From CAYLKS01 sp964384205 [NCBI: uncultured bacterium] (GTDB lineage Bacteria > JAGOEH01), in NCBI GenBank assembly GCA_964384205.1, contig CAYLKS010000031.1, positions 1 to 36,762 on the forward strand: DNA of 36,762 bases. The letters run 5' to 3'. The position numbers and the translations under genes were made by a program. Every line of letters begins with the position of its first letter. Position 1 is the stretch's first letter. A model generated the notes under the pieces. That model saw only the letters and a program-made list of their open reading frames with translations, made no database searches and was not told the DNA's origin. Of the stretch, positions 36,079 to 36,762 are shown one piece after another.

Positions 36079-36762
36079 TTAAAAGATATAATTTATTCCA
36101 ATATTATATGATGTATCCAAAAAATTATTATTATTCATTGAAAAAGCAAACTGAATTTTTTTATAATCAATACGCACACCATAAGATAAACTGCTATAAA
36201 AATAATCTTTTATCCCTGAATATCTATCAAGAACTTCTCCATTAAAACCGAAAGAAAAATTTAAAAAATCAAACATATTAAGTCGAATACCATTTAAAAT
36301 AGAAAAATTATTATATAAAATAGAAAACATAGAAGATTTAGTGTTGCTTTCAAAAAAATCTACAACTTCCAAATAGTATGTCAGTTTTAAATTGGGAGAA
36401 AATATTTTCCTAAAATTTAGCCCCATTCGTAGTTGAGGGTATAAAATTTCTTTTTTAGAATTATCCCAGAATATAAAAGTAGGCACAATATTACTAACCG
36501 CTATACCGAAATCCCAATCTTTATATTTATATTTTATCCCCAAATCAGAACCAACTCCAAAACCTTTAACAACCGCCAGGTCTCTATAATAAAATTTCAA
36601 ATTAATCCCATAACTTAAACTACTATCACTCAATCTTCCATAATTAAATATTAAACTGTGTGCACCTGTGGAAAACATTTTTATATTATTATAATCCAAA
36701 GGATCAAAGCCAGTTAATTCGTCATCATTATCCCTATCTATTAAAATATTTCTGGTGTCTGG
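36079..36762 (-). CDS. PorV/UPF0164-like outer-membrane beta-barrel protein, 5'-truncated by window edge
   Basis: The minus-strand frame is open from the right edge (its first residues, PDTRNILIDRDNDDE, are internal) to the stop at 36079, giving 227 residues. The protein consists of alternating strands rich in aromatic residues, such as LSYGINLKFYYRDL, GVGSDLGIKYKYKDWDFGIAVSN and ILYPQLRMGLNF. It ends in a strand with a terminal Phe (YNIGINYIF), as outer-membrane proteins do for BAM recognition. The G-x-D-x-G-x-x-Y-x-x-x-x-x-x-x-G-x-A pattern is that of PorV/UPF0164 and FadL-like barrels of the FCB group. The start and signal peptide lie outside. A TTG at 36699 is not the true start. Confidence 0.75.
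   Translation of the reverse strand, partial: PDTRNILIDRDNDDELTGFDPLDYNNIKMFSTGAHSLIFNYGRLSDSSLSYGINLKFYYRDLAVVKGFGVGSDLGIKYKYKDWDFGIAVSNIVPTFIFWDNSKKEILYPQLRMGLNFRKIFSPNLKLTYYLEVVDFFESNTKSSMFSILYNNFSILNGIRLNMFDFLNFSFGFNGEVLDRYSGIKDYFYSSLSYGVRIDYKKIQFAFSMNNNNFLDTSYNIGINYIF

Overview
The window is a stretch of very AT-rich bacterial chromosome carrying about 34 protein genes and two leucine tRNAs. The cell it suggests is a Gram-negative, anaerobic, amino-acid-fermenting bacterium. An outer membrane is implied by a LolA-like carrier, several lipoproteins, an ADP-heptose pathway enzyme and a PorV/UPF0164-like beta-barrel. Anaerobic metabolism is implied by a four-subunit 2-oxoacid:ferredoxin oxidoreductase, acetate kinase, carbamate kinase and a NifS/NifU pair. 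The combination, with the AT-rich composition, fits the FCB side of the tree (Cloacimonadota or a relative). That placement is an inference without any marker-gene comparison.

Left edge (1-1925, minus): the 3'-truncated front of a one-polypeptide restriction-modification enzyme (PD-(D/E)XK nuclease plus N6-adenine methylase). Its codon use is visibly richer in G and C than the rest, so it looks acquired. A gene-free stretch (1926-2481) separates it from a PfkB sugar kinase. A tiny orphan gene (3486-3680, plus) then meets lolA tail to tail.

Minus block 3677-9471, probably one operon read right to left: SPOR-domain protein, a 90-residue conserved-looking protein, a greatly enlarged GreA, a TrmH/SpoU-type RNA methyltransferase, a ComM/YifB AAA protein and LolA. 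Divergent from it, 9611-16131 on plus carries a DUF4139 protein, an SH3/TM/helical protein, a DUF1015 protein, tRNA-Leu(UAG), dihydroorotase and a TPR lipoprotein, closed by a clear terminator at 16156-16196.

Minus block 16478-21930: tRNA-Leu(CAG), a MarR regulator, a methyltransferase, an AGCS amino-acid symporter, a fused heptose-phosphate adenylyltransferase/GmhB phosphatase, two small lipoproteins and a DUF99 protein, a family best known from Archaea.

Plus block 22015-29722: smpB, an amidase, a zinc-cysteine DnaC-like ATPase, RNase PH, korDABC and ackA, almost without gaps. Oxidative decarboxylation of 2-oxoacids to reduced ferredoxin is thus next to an ATP-yielding kinase. The next unit, 29898-33184, joins carbamate kinase, a COG2403/cyclic-2,3-diphosphoglycerate-synthetase-like P-loop protein and an ornithine carbamoyltransferase. 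This is an apparent carbamoyl-phosphate module with one member of unknown role, and the most promising undescribed system here. It is preceded by a promoter-like sequence and a perfect 13-bp leader hairpin. The right end has nifS-nifU behind a strong promoter and the 5'-truncated beta-barrel gene running in from beyond the window on the minus strand.
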